From Streptomyces anulatus (GTDB taxonomy: Bacteria > Actinomycetota > Actinomycetes > Streptomycetales > Streptomycetaceae): DNA of 64,000 nt. Below are positions 17,535 to 26,396 of this stretch, piece after piece (the stretch's first letter is position 1; every line of letters begins with the position of its first letter). The position numbers were made by a program, and so were the translations under genes. The notes beneath the pieces were generated by a model. The model made no database searches. It saw nothing but the letters and a program-made list of their open reading frames with translations, and was not told the origin of the DNA. The stretch lies in assembly GCF_000721175.1 (NCBI RefSeq), contig NZ_JOEZ01000012.1, forward strand, positions 186,001-250,000, given 5' to 3'.

Positions 17535-19193
17535 TCAGGCGACCGCTTCCGCCGCCGCCCTGCCCGCCGCTCGGCCCGAGAAGATGCAGCCGCCGAGGAA
17601 CGTGCCCTCCAGGGAGCGGTAGCCGTGGACTCCGCCGCCGCCGAAGCCCGCCGCCTCGCCCGCCGCGTACAGGCCGGGAAGTGGGGCGCCCTCGGCGGTC
17701 AGGACGCGGGAGGACAGGTCCGTCTCCAGGCCGCCCAGGGACTTGCGGGTGAGGAGGTTGAGGCGGACGGCGATCAGCGGGCCCGCCGCCGGGTCCAGGA
17801 CGCGGTGCGGCTTCGCGGTGCGGATCAGGCGGTCGCCCAGGTAGGCGCGGGCGCCGTGGATCGCGGTGACCTGGAGGTCCTTGGTGAAGGGGTTGGCGAT
17901 CTCGCGGTCGCGGGCGGTGATCTCGCGGCGCAGGCTCTCCTCGTCGATGAGGTCCTCCCCCGTGACCGCGTTCATGCCCCGGACCAGCGCGCCGAGGTCC
18001 TTCTCGACGACGAAGTCCACGCCGTGGTCCATGAACGCCTTGACCGGTGCGGGCACGTCCGCGCGGGCCCGGCCGATCACGTCGCGGACCGACTTGCCGG
18101 TGAGGTCCGGGTTCTGCTCGGAGCCGGAGAGCGCGAACTCCTTGCCGATGATCCGCTGGTTGAGCACGAACCAGGTGTAGCCGTGGCCGGAGCCCATGAT
18201 GTGTTCGAGGGTGCCGAGCGTGTCGAAGCCCGGGAAGAGCGGGACCGGCAGCCGCTTGCCGCGCGCGTCCAGCCAGAGGGACGAGGGGCCGGGCAGGATC
18301 CGGATGCCGTGCTTGGCCCAGATCGGGTTCCAGTTCTCGATGCCCTCGGTGTAGTGCCACATCCGGTCGCGGTTGATGTGGTGCGCGCCCGCCTTCTCGG
18401 CGATGCCGAGCATCAGACCGTCGACGTGCGCGGGCACCCCGGACAGCAGCTTCTCGGGCGGGGTGCCGAGGCGCTCGGGCCACTGGGAGCGGACCAGGTC
18501 GTGGTTGCCGCCGATGCCGCCGGAGGTGACGATCACCGCCTGGGCCCTCAGCTCGAAGGCGTCGGTGACCTCCCGGCTGCTCGCGGTGCCGCGCTCGGCC
18601 GCGCTGGGCTCCAGGATCTCGCCGGTGACCGTGTCGAGCGCCCCGGCGGTGCGGGCGAGGCCGGTGACGCGGTGGCGGAACCTCATCTGGACGAGCCCCT
18701 TGGCGACGCCCTCGCGGACCCGCCGTTCGAAGGGGGCGACGACGCCGGGGCCGGTGCCCCAGGTGATGTGGAAGCGGGGTACGGAGTTGCCGTGGCCCGT
18801 CGCGTCGTAACCGCCGCGTTCCGCCCAGCCGACGACCGGGAAGATGCGCAGCCCCTGCTGGTGCAGCCAGGAGCGCTTCTCACCGGCGGCGAAGTCGACG
18901 TACGCCTCGGCCCACCTGCGCGGCCAGCGGTCCTCCGTCTCGCGGTCGAAGCCGGCCGTGCCGTACCAGTCCTGGAGGGCCAGCTCCCGGCTGTCCTTGA
19001 TCCGCAGCCGGCGCTGTTCGGGCGAGTCGACGAGGAAGAGACCGCCGAAGGACCAGTGAGCCTGGCCGCCGATGGACTGCTCGGGCTCCTGGTCGAGGAC
19101 GATCACGGAACGGCCGGCGTCGACCAGTTCGGCGGTGGCCACGAGCCCGGCGAGTCCTGCCCCGATCACGATCACATCAGCGTCGTACGCCAT
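17535..19193 (-). CDS. FAD-binding dehydrogenase (KstD/fumarate-reductase type)
   Basis: A 552-residue flavoprotein. The N-terminal dinucleotide fold is DADVIVIGAGLAGLVATAELVDAG, followed by VIVLDQEPEQSIGGQAHWSFGG. The late FAD-binding signature is GLYAAGEAAGFGGGGVHGYRSLEGTFLGGCI near residues 505-535. These features place it in the 3-ketosteroid-delta1-dehydrogenase/fumarate-reductase superfamily. Its actinobacterial relatives of this size are mostly uncharacterised, so the substrate is open. ATG 19193 (MAYDAD) is chosen because AGGA lies eight bases upstream. A second ATG nine bases earlier lacks a site. The gene is monocistronic. Confidence 0.85.
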   Translation of the reverse strand: MAYDADVIVIGAGLAGLVATAELVDAGRSVIVLDQEPEQSIGGQAHWSFGGLFLVDSPEQRRLRIKDSRELALQDWYGTAGFDRETEDRWPRRWAEAYVDFAAGEKRSWLHQQGLRIFPVVGWAERGGYDATGHGNSVPRFHITWGTGPGVVAPFERRVREGVAKGLVQMRFRHRVTGLARTAGALDTVTGEILEPSAAERGTASSREVTDAFELRAQAVIVTSGGIGGNHDLVRSQWPERLGTPPEKLLSGVPAHVDGLMLGIAEKAGAHHINRDRMWHYTEGIENWNPIWAKHGIRILPGPSSLWLDARGKRLPVPLFPGFDTLGTLEHIMGSGHGYTWFVLNQRIIGKEFALSGSEQNPDLTGKSVRDVIGRARADVPAPVKAFMDHGVDFVVEKDLGALVRGMNAVTGEDLIDEESLRREITARDREIANPFTKDLQVTAIHGARAYLGDRLIRTAKPHRVLDPAAGPLIAVRLNLLTRKSLGGLETDLSSRVLTAEGAPLPGLYAAGEAAGFGGGGVHGYRSLEGTFLGGCIFSGRAAGRAAAEAVA

Positions 19194-19311
19194 GGGTTCC
19201 ATCCTGTCGGGGTGGTTCAGCGGCGGGAGCGGTGTTCAAGTTACCCGTGCGTCAGATCTTGGATACCCGCCGGGGCCACGTCAACCGTCCGGGTGCTGTT
19301 GGATGCGGCGT

Positions 19312-19821
19312 ATGACGCCATCCGAAGAGATTCTGGACATCGTCGACGAGAACGACGAGGTCATCGGGCAGGCTCCGCGCGGTGAGGCGACCGCGCGGGG
19401 GCTGCGCCACCGCTGCGTGTTCGTCGAGGCGCGCGATGCGGACGGGCGGGTCTTCGTCCATCGGCGTACGCCCACGAAGCTGGTCTTCCCCTCGCGTCAC
19501 GACATGTTCGTCGGCGGGGTCGTGGGCGCGGGCGAGTCCTACGACGAGGCGGCGCTGCGCGAGGCGGAGGAGGAGCTGGGGGTCTCGGGGCTGCCGCAGC
19601 CCGAGCCGCTGTTCCGGTTCCTCTACGCCGACGCCGGGCACACCTGGTGGTCCGCCGTCTACCAGGTGCGGTGCGAGCTGCCGGTGGCCCCGCAGGTCGA
19701 GGAGGTCGCCTGGCACACGTTCCTGGACGACGCGGAGCTGGAGCGGCGGCTCGGCGAGTGGTCCTGGGTGCCCGACGGGGTGGAGGCCTACCGGCGGCTG
19801 CGGGAGTTCCGGTCCGCCTGA
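19312..19821 (+). CDS. Nudix hydrolase
   Basis: A 169-residue Nudix-fold pyrophosphohydrolase. The Nudix box reads GVVGAGESYDEAAL then REAEEELGV, a complete match to Gx5Ex7REUxEExGU with all metal-binding glutamates. The N-terminus EEILDIVDENDEVIGQAPRGEA and the phrase HRRTPTKLVFP resemble isopentenyl-diphosphate isomerase-like Nudix proteins such as YfcD, whose substrate is unknown. The start is ATG 19312. Earlier in-frame codons lie in the upstream intergenic DNA. It diverges from the FAD dehydrogenase. Confidence 0.9.
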   Translation: MTPSEEILDIVDENDEVIGQAPRGEATARGLRHRCVFVEARDADGRVFVHRRTPTKLVFPSRHDMFVGGVVGAGESYDEAALREAEEELGVSGLPQPEPLFRFLYADAGHTWWSAVYQVRCELPVAPQVEEVAWHTFLDDAELERRLGEWSWVPDGVEAYRRLREFRSA

Positions 19822-19927
19822 TCGCCGCGCACACCGCCCAAGGGCTGTCCCGCAGTTCCCGGTGGATCAGCGCGCGGCGTCAGATGCGGTGCATCGCAAG
19901 GCGGAGGGGCATCCGCATACTGGATGT

Positions 19928-20239
19928 ATGTGGATGTTCCGACAACGCGGCGAGGCCTGGATCCGGACGGCTCTGGCCCTGATCGGCGGGGGGTTCGCCG
20001 TCGATCAGTTCCTGCCGGAGCTGGTGTGGGGCGTCCGGGCCGGGCTCGCGCTCGGGCTGCTGGCCGCCGGGGTGCTCTGCGCGCTGCGGGCGGTCAACCA
20101 CTGGGTGCGGTGCGAGCTGGCGATGCGGCGGGGCGAGGACCTGCCGGTGTCCCGGTTCCCGACGCTGCTGAGTCTCGTGGTCGCCGTCGCCGCCGTGGCG
20201 ATGGTGGTGGTGGTCCTCTTCGGCTGGGAGGGCGTGTGA
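19928..20239 (+). CDS. DUF202 membrane protein (first of pair)
   Basis: A 103-residue protein with three hydrophobic helices. It opens with RQRGEAWIRTALALIGGGFAVDQF, the recognisable DUF202/YidH signature. A mid-protein helix is WGVRAGLALGLLAAGVLCALRAV, and the last is LLSLVVAVAAVAMVVVVLFG. Bacterial DUF202 proteins have no firm function, although the related fungal VTC domain lies in a polyphosphate complex. It ends in a GTGA overlap with a second DUF202 gene, so the pair is coupled and may form a heteromer. The start at ATG 19928 is chosen. A downstream ATG at 19934 is possible. Confidence 0.75.
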   Translation: MWMFRQRGEAWIRTALALIGGGFAVDQFLPELVWGVRAGLALGLLAAGVLCALRAVNHWVRCELAMRRGEDLPVSRFPTLLSLVVAVAAVAMVVVVLFGWEGV

Positions 20240-20547
20240 CGGCGGCGGACCGGGATCCCGGGCTGCAGCCCGAGCGCACTCGGCTGGCCTGGCGGCGCAC
20301 GACGCTGTCCGCCACGGTCGTCGCACTGCTCGCGGTGCGGCAGGCGCTGCACAACGGGGCGACCCCGGCCGCCCTGATCGCGGTGGCGCTGAGCGCGCCG
20401 GCCTGGCTGGGGTTCCTGCTGGTGGCCCACCGCCGGATACTGCGGATGGGGGTGGCGCGGCCGGAGCCGCTCGCGCCGCGCGGTGCGCTGACGGCGACGC
20501 TGTGCACGGTGGCGCTGGCGGTGTTCGCGGCGGCGATGCTGTTCTGA
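20236..20547 (+). CDS. DUF202 membrane protein (second of pair)
   Basis: A 103-residue protein beginning VTAADRDPGLQPERTRLAWRRTT. The ERTRLAWRRT motif is the hallmark of DUF202. Three hydrophobic helices follow, ending TATLCTVALAVFAAAMLF. The GTG start overlaps the stop of the preceding DUF202 gene by four bases. Equal lengths (103 residues each) and tandem position suggest an ancient duplication that now works as a pair. Function unknown. Confidence 0.82.
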   Translation: MTAADRDPGLQPERTRLAWRRTTLSATVVALLAVRQALHNGATPAALIAVALSAPAWLGFLLVAHRRILRMGVARPEPLAPRGALTATLCTVALAVFAAAMLF

Positions 20548-20598
20548 GCCCGGCAGGACTCCTCAAGGCTCCCGGACTGCACGGGCTTCCCGGAATCC

Positions 20599-21534
20599 TC
20601 AGGCGTCCCAGTCCACCGTCACCACGATCTTGCCCCGGGTCCGCCCCTCCTCGTTGAGCCGGTACGCGTCGGCGGCCTGTTCCAGCGGGAACACCCGGTC
20701 CACGTGGACGGTGACGATGCCCCGCTCGGCCAGTTCCGCGACCTGGGCCAGGTCGTGTCCGTCGGGGCGCACGAAGGCGTAGCGGCCGCCGTAGGAGAAG
20801 ACCTCGCTGTCCGCGATGGAGGCGAGCCGGCCGCCCGGCGCGAGGGTGTCGGCGGAGGCCCGCAGGGCGTCGCCGCCCACCGTGTCGAAGGAGGCGTCGA
20901 AACCGTCCGGGACCAGTTCGCGCAGCCGGTCGACGAGGCCTTCGCCGTACTCCACCGGCTCGGCGCCGAGGCTGCGGAGGTGTTCGTGGTTGCGGGGGCT
21001 CGCGGTGCCGATCACCCGGCAGCCGGCGTGCCGGGCGATCTGGACGGCGAGCGATCCGACGCCGCCGGCCGCCGCGTGGACCAGGACGGTGTCGCCGTCG
21101 CGGACCTTCAGGGTGCGGTGCAGCACCTGGTACGCGGTCAGCCCGGCCAGCGGCAGACCCGCGGCCTCCTCGAAGCTCAGGCGCAGGGGCTTGCGGGCGA
21201 GGGTGCGCACGGGGGCGGCGACGTACTCGGCGAACGTGCCCCGGGAGAGGAAGTCCTCGCGTACGTAGCCGATGACCTCGTCGCCCACCGCGAACTCGTC
21301 GACGGCGAGACCCGGTTGCACGACGACCCCGGAGACGTCCCAGCCGGGGATCACCGGGAAGACGGCTTCGAGGCCCCCTTGGAGGTAGCCCTCGCGGGCC
21401 TTCCAGTCGACCGGGTTGACGGCGGCGGCCCGCACCTTCACCAGGACCGAGTCGGGGCCGACCTTGGGGTCGGGCCGCTCGCCGTACTCCATGACGTCGG
21501 CGGAGCCGTACGCGCTGTAGCTGATCGCCTTCAT
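20599..21534 (-). CDS. NADP-dependent quinone-type oxidoreductase (MDR family)
   Basis: A 311-residue zinc-free medium-chain reductase. It starts MKAISYSAYGSADVMEYGERPDP and has the domain-linking helix EEAAGLPLAGLTAYQVL, the cofactor motif VLVHAAAGGVGSLAVQIARHAG near residues 145-167, and no Cys/His zinc set. Relatives reduce quinones or alpha,beta-unsaturated carbonyls with NADPH. ATG 21534 is the start. It diverges from the phosphotransferase gene, and the shared promoter region carries an ATACCGAC-type palindrome. Confidence 0.88.
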   Translation of the reverse strand: MKAISYSAYGSADVMEYGERPDPKVGPDSVLVKVRAAAVNPVDWKAREGYLQGGLEAVFPVIPGWDVSGVVVQPGLAVDEFAVGDEVIGYVREDFLSRGTFAEYVAAPVRTLARKPLRLSFEEAAGLPLAGLTAYQVLHRTLKVRDGDTVLVHAAAGGVGSLAVQIARHAGCRVIGTASPRNHEHLRSLGAEPVEYGEGLVDRLRELVPDGFDASFDTVGGDALRASADTLAPGGRLASIADSEVFSYGGRYAFVRPDGHDLAQVAELAERGIVTVHVDRVFPLEQAADAYRLNEEGRTRGKIVVTVDWDA

Positions 21535-21713
21535 CCCTCGACCTTCCGTGCAGGTCAGGGTCGCCGCAACTCAGGGGGTACGGCCGTGGGGCCGCCCCTC
21601 ACCAGCGCGGGGCCGCCCACGTCACCCACCGCGGGTCGACGGCGCGCATCGCCGCCGCGTCGTCGCGCTCGGCGGACTTCCCGGCCACCGGTTCCGGGGA
21701 GGCACTGGACGAC

Positions 21714-21731
21714 ATACCGACTGGTCGGCAT
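21714..21731. promoter_or_regulatory. ATACCGAC-type TetR operator candidate
   Basis: ATACCGACTGGTCGGCAT contains CCGAC-TG-GTCGG, a near-perfect dyad, 41 bases upstream of the phosphotransferase start and between divergent promoters. Closely related sites lie at 28875-28892 and 56973-56990. Confidence 0.5.
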
Positions 21732-21771
21732 CATGGTTCCCGATCGTTCCGTCGCCCCGGAGGTACGCACC

Positions 21772-22794
21772 ATGAGCTCAGTCCCCCCACCAGGTCTCGA
21801 CCCGGAGCTGCTGCGCGGCCATCTCGACCGCGAGCGGCCGGGGCTGGTGAGCGGACCCCTCGAAGCGCGGCTGATCGAGGGCGGCCGCTCGAACCTCACG
21901 TACATCGTCGGCGACGGGACGGGACAGTGGGTGGTCCGCAGACCTCCGCTCGGCCATGTGCTGGCCACGGCGCACGACATGGCGCGCGAGCACCGCGTGA
22001 TCAGCGGCCTGCACCCCACCGCCGTCCCCGTGCCGGAGCCACTGCTGCTCTGTGAGGACGACACGGTGATCGGCGCTCCGTTCTACGTGATGGAGTACGT
22101 CGAGGGCACCCCGTACCGCACCGCCGAGCAGCTCGCCCCGCTGGGCCCCGAGCGCACCCGGGCGGCGGTCCTCGGGCTCGTCGACACCCTGGTCGACCTG
22201 CACGCCGTGGATCCGGAGGCGGTGGGGCTCGGCGACTTCGGGCGGCCCGCCGGCTTCCTGGACCGGCAGCTGCGGCGCTGGGGCAAGCAGCTGGACGCCT
22301 CCCGCAACCGTGACCTGGCGGGCATCGACGAGCTGCACGCCTCCCTCGGCCGCGAGCTGCCCGCCTCCCCCGCGGCCACCGTCGTCCACGGCGACTACCG
22401 CCTGGACAACGTGCTGCTCGGCTCCGACGACCGGATCAAGGCCGTCCTCGACTGGGAGATGTCCACGCTCGGCGATCCGCTGACCGACCTCGGGCTCCTC
22501 GTCATGTACAGCTCCGACCTCGACCTGCCGCACTCCCCCGTCTCCACCACCAGCGGCGCGGCCGGGCACCCCTCCCCCGCCGAGCTGATCGAGCGCTACG
22601 CGGCCCGCTCAAGCCGGGACACCTCCGCCATCTCCTGGTACACCGCGTTCGCCTGGTTCAAGCTCGCCGTGATCCTGGAGGGCATCCACTACCGCTACAC
22701 CCTCGGCCAGACCGTCGGCGCGGGCTTCGACCGGATCGGCGATCTCGTCCCCGTCTTCATCGAGCACGGCCTCACCACCCTCCAGGAAGGCTGA
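21772..22794 (+). CDS. Aminoglycoside-phosphotransferase-fold kinase (ACAD10/11 kinase-like)
   Basis: A 340-residue kinase with the APH/choline-kinase fold. The catalytic loop HGDYRLDNVLLG has His206, and the metal-binding DWEMSTLGDPLTDLG has Asp227. The nucleotide lobe begins IEGGRSNLTYIV. This branch is the one fused to acyl-CoA dehydrogenases in human ACAD10/ACAD11 and found as a separate gene in the levulinate pathway of Pseudomonas, where it phosphorylates the hydroxyl of 4-hydroxyacyl-CoA. It lies five bases ahead of an acyl-CoA dehydrogenase gene. Both observations point to 4-hydroxyacyl-CoA dehydration. GGAGG precedes ATG 21772. Confidence 0.85.
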   Translation: MSSVPPPGLDPELLRGHLDRERPGLVSGPLEARLIEGGRSNLTYIVGDGTGQWVVRRPPLGHVLATAHDMAREHRVISGLHPTAVPVPEPLLLCEDDTVIGAPFYVMEYVEGTPYRTAEQLAPLGPERTRAAVLGLVDTLVDLHAVDPEAVGLGDFGRPAGFLDRQLRRWGKQLDASRNRDLAGIDELHASLGRELPASPAATVVHGDYRLDNVLLGSDDRIKAVLDWEMSTLGDPLTDLGLLVMYSSDLDLPHSPVSTTSGAAGHPSPAELIERYAARSSRDTSAISWYTAFAWFKLAVILEGIHYRYTLGQTVGAGFDRIGDLVPVFIEHGLTTLQEG

Positions 22795-22799
22795 ACCCC

Positions 22800-24014
22800 A
22801 TGGACTTCGCATTCGACGCCCGTACCGAGGAGCTGCGGAGCAGGCTGCTCGCGTTCATGGACGAGCACGTGTATCCGGCCGAGGAGGTCGCCGAGGAGCA
22901 GCGGGCCCAGCTCGCCTCGCCGTGGGACACCCCCGCGATCGTCGGTGAACTGAAGGCCGAGGCGCGGCGGCAGGGACTGTGGAACCTCTTCCTGCCCGAC
23001 GCGGAGTACGGGGCCGGGCTGACGAACCTCCAGTACGCCCCGCTCGCGGAGATCACCGGACGCTCCCCGCACCTCGCGCCGACCGCGCTGAACTGCGCGG
23101 CCCCGGACACCGGGAACATGGAGGTGCTCTTCCAGTTCGCCACCGACGAGCAGAAGAAGCAGTGGCTGGAGCCGCTGCTCGCCGGGGAGATCCGTTCCGC
23201 GTTCGCGATGACGGAGCCGGACGTGGCGTCGTCGGACGCGACGAACATCGAGACGGGGATCGTCCGGGACGGCGATGATTACGTCATCAACGGCCGTAAG
23301 TGGTACATCTCCGGGGCGATGAACCCGGACTGCGCGGTCTTCATCGTGATGGGCAAGACCGACCCGGACGGCGAGGACGTCCGCCGCCAGCAGTCGATGA
23401 TCCTGGTCCCGCGCGACACCCCGGGCCTCGAAGTGCGGCGCGCCATGCAGGTGTACGGGTACGAGGACCACTCGCACGGCGGCCACGCCGAGGTGGTCTT
23501 CCACGATGTGCGGGTGCCCGCGGCGAATCTGATCGGCGAGGAGGGCGGCGGCTTCGCCATCGCGCAGGCGCGGCTGGGTCCGGGCCGGATCCACCACTGC
23601 ATGCGGCTGATCGGGATGGCGGAGCGGGCCATCGAGCTGATGTGCCGGCGGGCGGTGGCCCGTACGGCGTTCGGCAAGCCGCTCGCCCAGCAGGGCGTCG
23701 TGCAGAACTGGATCGCGGACGCCAGGGTCACGGTGGAGCAGCTGCGGCTGCTGGTGCTGAAGACGGCCTGGCTGATGGACACCGTGGGCAACAGGGGCGC
23801 GCACACCGAGATCCAGGCCATCAAGATCGCCACCCCGCGCGCGGTGGTGGACATCCTGGACTCCGCGGTGCAGCTGTACGGCGCGGGCGGGGTGAGCCAG
23901 GACTTCCCGCTGGCGGAGCTGTGGGCCTCGGCGCGGACGCTGCGGCTGGCGGACGGCCCTGACGAGGTGCACCAGCGGTCGCTGGCCCGTCGGGAGATCA
24001 AGCGGTACGTGTGA
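22800..24014 (+). CDS. Acyl-CoA dehydrogenase, ACAD10/11-like
   Basis: A 404-residue FAD flavoprotein of the acyl-CoA dehydrogenase superfamily. Landmarks are FAMTEPDVASSDATNI (flavin/substrate loop), GRKWYISGAMNPDCAVFIVMG, GFAIAQARLGPGRIHHCMRLIG, ARTAFGKPLAQQGVVQNWIAD, and the C-terminal QLYGAGGVSQDFPLAELWASARTLRLADGPDEVHQ. The Gly-Pro-Gly-Arg-Ile-His-His segment and the DGPDEVHQ end typify the ACAD10/11 branch. With the upstream kinase it would eliminate phosphate from a phosphorylated 4-hydroxyacyl-CoA and yield a beta-oxidation intermediate. A terminator follows seven bases after the stop. Confidence 0.9.
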   Translation: MDFAFDARTEELRSRLLAFMDEHVYPAEEVAEEQRAQLASPWDTPAIVGELKAEARRQGLWNLFLPDAEYGAGLTNLQYAPLAEITGRSPHLAPTALNCAAPDTGNMEVLFQFATDEQKKQWLEPLLAGEIRSAFAMTEPDVASSDATNIETGIVRDGDDYVINGRKWYISGAMNPDCAVFIVMGKTDPDGEDVRRQQSMILVPRDTPGLEVRRAMQVYGYEDHSHGGHAEVVFHDVRVPAANLIGEEGGGFAIAQARLGPGRIHHCMRLIGMAERAIELMCRRAVARTAFGKPLAQQGVVQNWIADARVTVEQLRLLVLKTAWLMDTVGNRGAHTEIQAIKIATPRAVVDILDSAVQLYGAGGVSQDFPLAELWASARTLRLADGPDEVHQRSLARREIKRYV

Positions 24015-24020
24015 CGAACG

Positions 24021-24056
24021 GGGTGCGGCCCCCGCCGCTGAGCGAGGGCCGCACCC
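24021..24056. terminator. Hairpin terminator
   Basis: GGGTGCGGCCC and GGGCCGCACCC form an 11-bp perfect stem with a 14-base loop. It lies between the convergent acyl-CoA dehydrogenase and aminopeptidase genes. Confidence 0.75.
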
Positions 24057-24092
24057 GTACCCGTACATGTGCCTGTGCTGGTACAGCAGGAC

Positions 24093-25430
<1,338 letters not shown>

Positions 25431-25753
25431 TCACGGGCTCCGGATTCCGTTGGGGACTGACGGAACGTGCGGGGGGTCCCCGGCCGCGTGGTGATCCGGC
25501 CGGGTCCTGGAGCGTGGGCCCGCCAAGGGGCCCAGAGGTGCGCAATGCGTGACCGATGCTCAAGGAAGTGACCGTGCTCCGTCAAGAGCGGAAACCGGAC
25601 AGAACCGTTCTATTAACGAACAGGGGTGTACCCGTGAACCCTGGCGCCTCATCGGGAGGCCGGACATACCGCATATATCCAGGCTCGCCCAGGTCGGTGG
25701 AGCGGGCCAGTGGGGTGGACCCGGCCCTGCTCCGTACCGGCGCGACCTCCGCG
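25431..25753. other. Intergenic region upstream of aminopeptidase
   Basis: No credible gene is seen in these 323 bases. For the minus strand, a TTGACG hexamer (25580-25585) lies 17 bases from a weak TGAGCA (25557-25562). AGAACCGTTCT at 25601-25611 is an 11-bp dyad with one central base. These are candidate promoter and operator elements for the aminopeptidase gene. Confidence 0.35.
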
Positions 25754-26347
25754 TTACGGACGCAGGGCCCGCAGCAGCAGGTCCGCGAGGTGGTCGGCGA
25801 CCTCCTGGCGGCTGAGCGGGCCGTCCGGGCGGTACCAGGTGGAGAGGTGGTGGACCGAGCCGAAGTGGTAGTCGACGACCAGGTCGGCGGGGGTGGCCGA
25901 GGAGAACACACCGCTGCGCTGGCCCTCCTCGATCAGGGCCCGGAAGCGCTCGTGGTAGCGGCGGCGCTCGACGCGCACCTGCTTGTTCTTCTCGGGGCTC
26001 AGGTGGTGCATGGAGCGGAAGAAGATCGCCGCGTCGTCCAGGTTGTCGATGGTCGTGACGACCACGTCGGCCGCCGCGTCGCGCAGCCGCTGCTCGATGG
26101 GCGCCTCGGCGTCCGCGAAGGCGTCCAGGCGCTCCTGCTGGAGCCGCAGCACCCGGGCGTACACCTCCTGGAGCAGGTCCTCCTTGGAGCCGAAGTAGTG
26201 GTACAGGGCCCCCTTGGTGACGCCCGCCGCCTCGACGATCTCCTGGACCGAGGTGCGGTCGTACCCGCGCTCGGCGAAGAGCCGGGTGGCGGCGGCCAGC
26301 AGCCTCTGAGGGACGGGAGTGCCGTTCTGATCCGTCGCCTTGGCCAT
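25754..26347 (-). CDS. TetR-family regulator
   Basis: A 197-residue repressor with an N-terminal HTH (VQEIVEAAGVTKGALYHYFGSKEDLL, about residues 31-56) and a helical ligand domain with SMHHLSPEKNKQVRVERRRYHERFRALIEEG, which resembles KstR/FadR-type acyl-CoA sensors. It is the last gene after the SDR and acyl-CoA ligase genes. The operon leader holds an ATACCGAC-type palindrome, so autoregulation is likely, with an acyl-CoA as inducer. ATG 26347 (MAKATDQ) is chosen because upstream residues are read from non-homologous DNA. Confidence 0.85.
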   Translation of the reverse strand: MAKATDQNGTPVPQRLLAAATRLFAERGYDRTSVQEIVEAAGVTKGALYHYFGSKEDLLQEVYARVLRLQQERLDAFADAEAPIEQRLRDAAADVVVTTIDNLDDAAIFFRSMHHLSPEKNKQVRVERRRYHERFRALIEEGQRSGVFSSATPADLVVDYHFGSVHHLSTWYRPDGPLSRQEVADHLADLLLRALRP

Positions 26348-26396
26348 GAGCCGCCACCTTCCTTTCGTACCGTGCGTGCGCTGTTTCGACGCGGTT

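Noticed and set aside
16333..18483. Open frame of 716 codons on the minus strand across two genes
   Set aside because: It is an Arg/Pro/His-rich shadow frame antisense or offset to the helical-repeat and FAD-dehydrogenase genes, produced by the high-GC third positions. It spans the ASCH gene and has no recognisable domain.
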